Below are positions 13,770 through 14,264 of a DNA stretch of 14,264 nucleotides, piece by piece. Source of the stretch: Alphaproteobacteria bacterium (GTDB taxonomy: Bacteria > Pseudomonadota > Alphaproteobacteria > Micropepsales > Micropepsaceae); contig JAICVV010000019.1 in the NCBI GenBank assembly GCA_025935155.1, positions 1-14,264 on the forward strand. Reading direction: 5' to 3'. Within the stretch, counting starts at the first letter, position 1, and each line of letters begins with the position of its first letter. The translations under genes were made by a program, and so were the position numbers. The notes under the pieces were generated by a model. That model worked only from the letters and a program-made list of their open reading frames with translations, was not told the origin of the DNA and made no database searches.

Positions 13770-14264
13770 ATGAACCGGATCGGATATGGCAGTGCGGCAA
13801 TTCTGATTTCTCTTCTCGCGTTCTCGGGCTGCGCCGTACCCTCGGCGCCGCCTCCGCCGGCACAAGGTTCCACTCTGCCTGTGGATGCGCCGCTTCAGAA
13901 GCTAATCTCGCCTGCCTTTGCAGACGATTATGCGGACAAGACCGTTCGGTTCATGGCCAACTACATTGGGCCGACGCCCACAATGATCGATTTGCCTCCT
14001 GAATATCAGCAGGGCTTTGTACGCATATCGTTGATGGACGGTGCTGCAGTCGCCCTGAACGTGCTCGTTCCTAAGGAGTATGCCGATGCAACGTTTGCCC
14101 TGAAGACAAGCGAGCGTGTCCAGGTTACTGCCTATGCGCAGCCCATGAATCGATTCGGCCTGATGGGGAACGGTGAAAGTGCGCTTTTGCTTATTGCCGA
14201 TTCCATACTTCCAGCGTCCGTTCCGCCGCCGCATCGCAAAACTGCGCAAAAACGCGGAAAGTGA
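13770..14264 (+). CDS. Putative lipoprotein, possibly OB-fold-like
   Basis: This is a 164-residue predicted lipoprotein. The signal peptide ends in AFSGC (Cys 21); Phe at -3 is a less common but accepted lipobox residue. A Pro-rich linker (SAPPPPAQGS) is followed by a compact domain of alternating strands (KTVRFMANYIG, GFVRISLMDG, RVQVTAYAQPM, ALLLIADSI). The strand order is compatible with a small OB-like barrel as in bacterial OB-fold lipoproteins; this is a shape argument only. A basic tail ends the protein. The frame is open upstream to 13620, overlapping the zinc-ribbon gene, but the ATG at 13770 is the one followed by a signal peptide. A purine-rich GAAAAGAG lies upstream. It is the last gene seen of the envelope operon, and its stop ends the window, so more genes may follow. 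Confidence 0.8.
   Translation: MNRIGYGSAAILISLLAFSGCAVPSAPPPPAQGSTLPVDAPLQKLISPAFADDYADKTVRFMANYIGPTPTMIDLPPEYQQGFVRISLMDGAAVALNVLVPKEYADATFALKTSERVQVTAYAQPMNRFGLMGNGESALLLIADSILPASVPPPHRKTAQKRGK

Noticed and set aside
12724..13863. 379-codon minus frame
   Set aside because: Antisense of the Gly/Phe/Arg repeats of the DUF6600-like gene and of two further genes; low-complexity Ala/Ser/Arg only.

Overview
The window looks like chromosomal DNA of a GC-rich Gram-negative bacterium, most likely an alphaproteobacterium (inference). The grounds are TPR-sulfotransferases of a type common in that class, Tad-type minor pilins with CtrA-box-like sites upstream, abundant lipoproteins and other exported proteins, and a DUF6600-like protein. 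There are no transposases, integrases, phage genes or CRISPR arrays. Nearly everything is envelope- or surface-related.

Layout. Bases 1-4007 (minus) hold two tandem paralogous TPR-sulfotransferase genes. The downstream one runs off the left edge and is easily missed because it has no stop in the window. They are 9 nt apart and probably translationally coupled. A short divergent intergenic region (4008-4210) has a good sigma70-like promoter for a small secreted cysteine-rich-repeat protein (4211-4600, plus). It also has a perfect 16-bp palindrome in front of the sulfotransferase operon. Bases 4706-6947 (minus) are a compact operon of three Tad minor pilins (TadG-like, then two TadE-like) with 5-nt and 2-nt gaps. 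A 66-codon reading frame of uncertain reality overlaps the end of the last one. The TadG start codon lies inside a perfect 13-bp inverted repeat, and two CtrA-box-like sites lie further upstream.

Bases 6983-7395 have no convincing gene. A tRNA-Arg(ACG) gene follows on the minus strand (7396-7472, CCA encoded). Then comes a lipoprotein with a Pro/Ala linker, a coiled coil and a C-terminal OmpA-like domain (7710-9044, plus). It converges on, and overlaps by 4 nt, an exported two-lobed retropepsin-like aspartic protease (9041-10192, minus).

Bases 10342-14264 (plus) form a probable five-gene operon of envelope proteins. It has two adjacent paralogous exported proteins sharing a BamE/SmpA-like C-terminal domain, a large membrane-anchored DUF6600-like protein with His-rich and Gly/Phe/Arg-rich tails, a small membrane protein with a zinc ribbon, and a lipoprotein. 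The function of this operon cannot be read from the sequence. It is the best candidate here for an undescribed envelope system. The tandem sulfotransferases, the aspartic protease with a DTA/DTG pair, and the start-codon hairpin in front of the pilin operon are the other points of interest.
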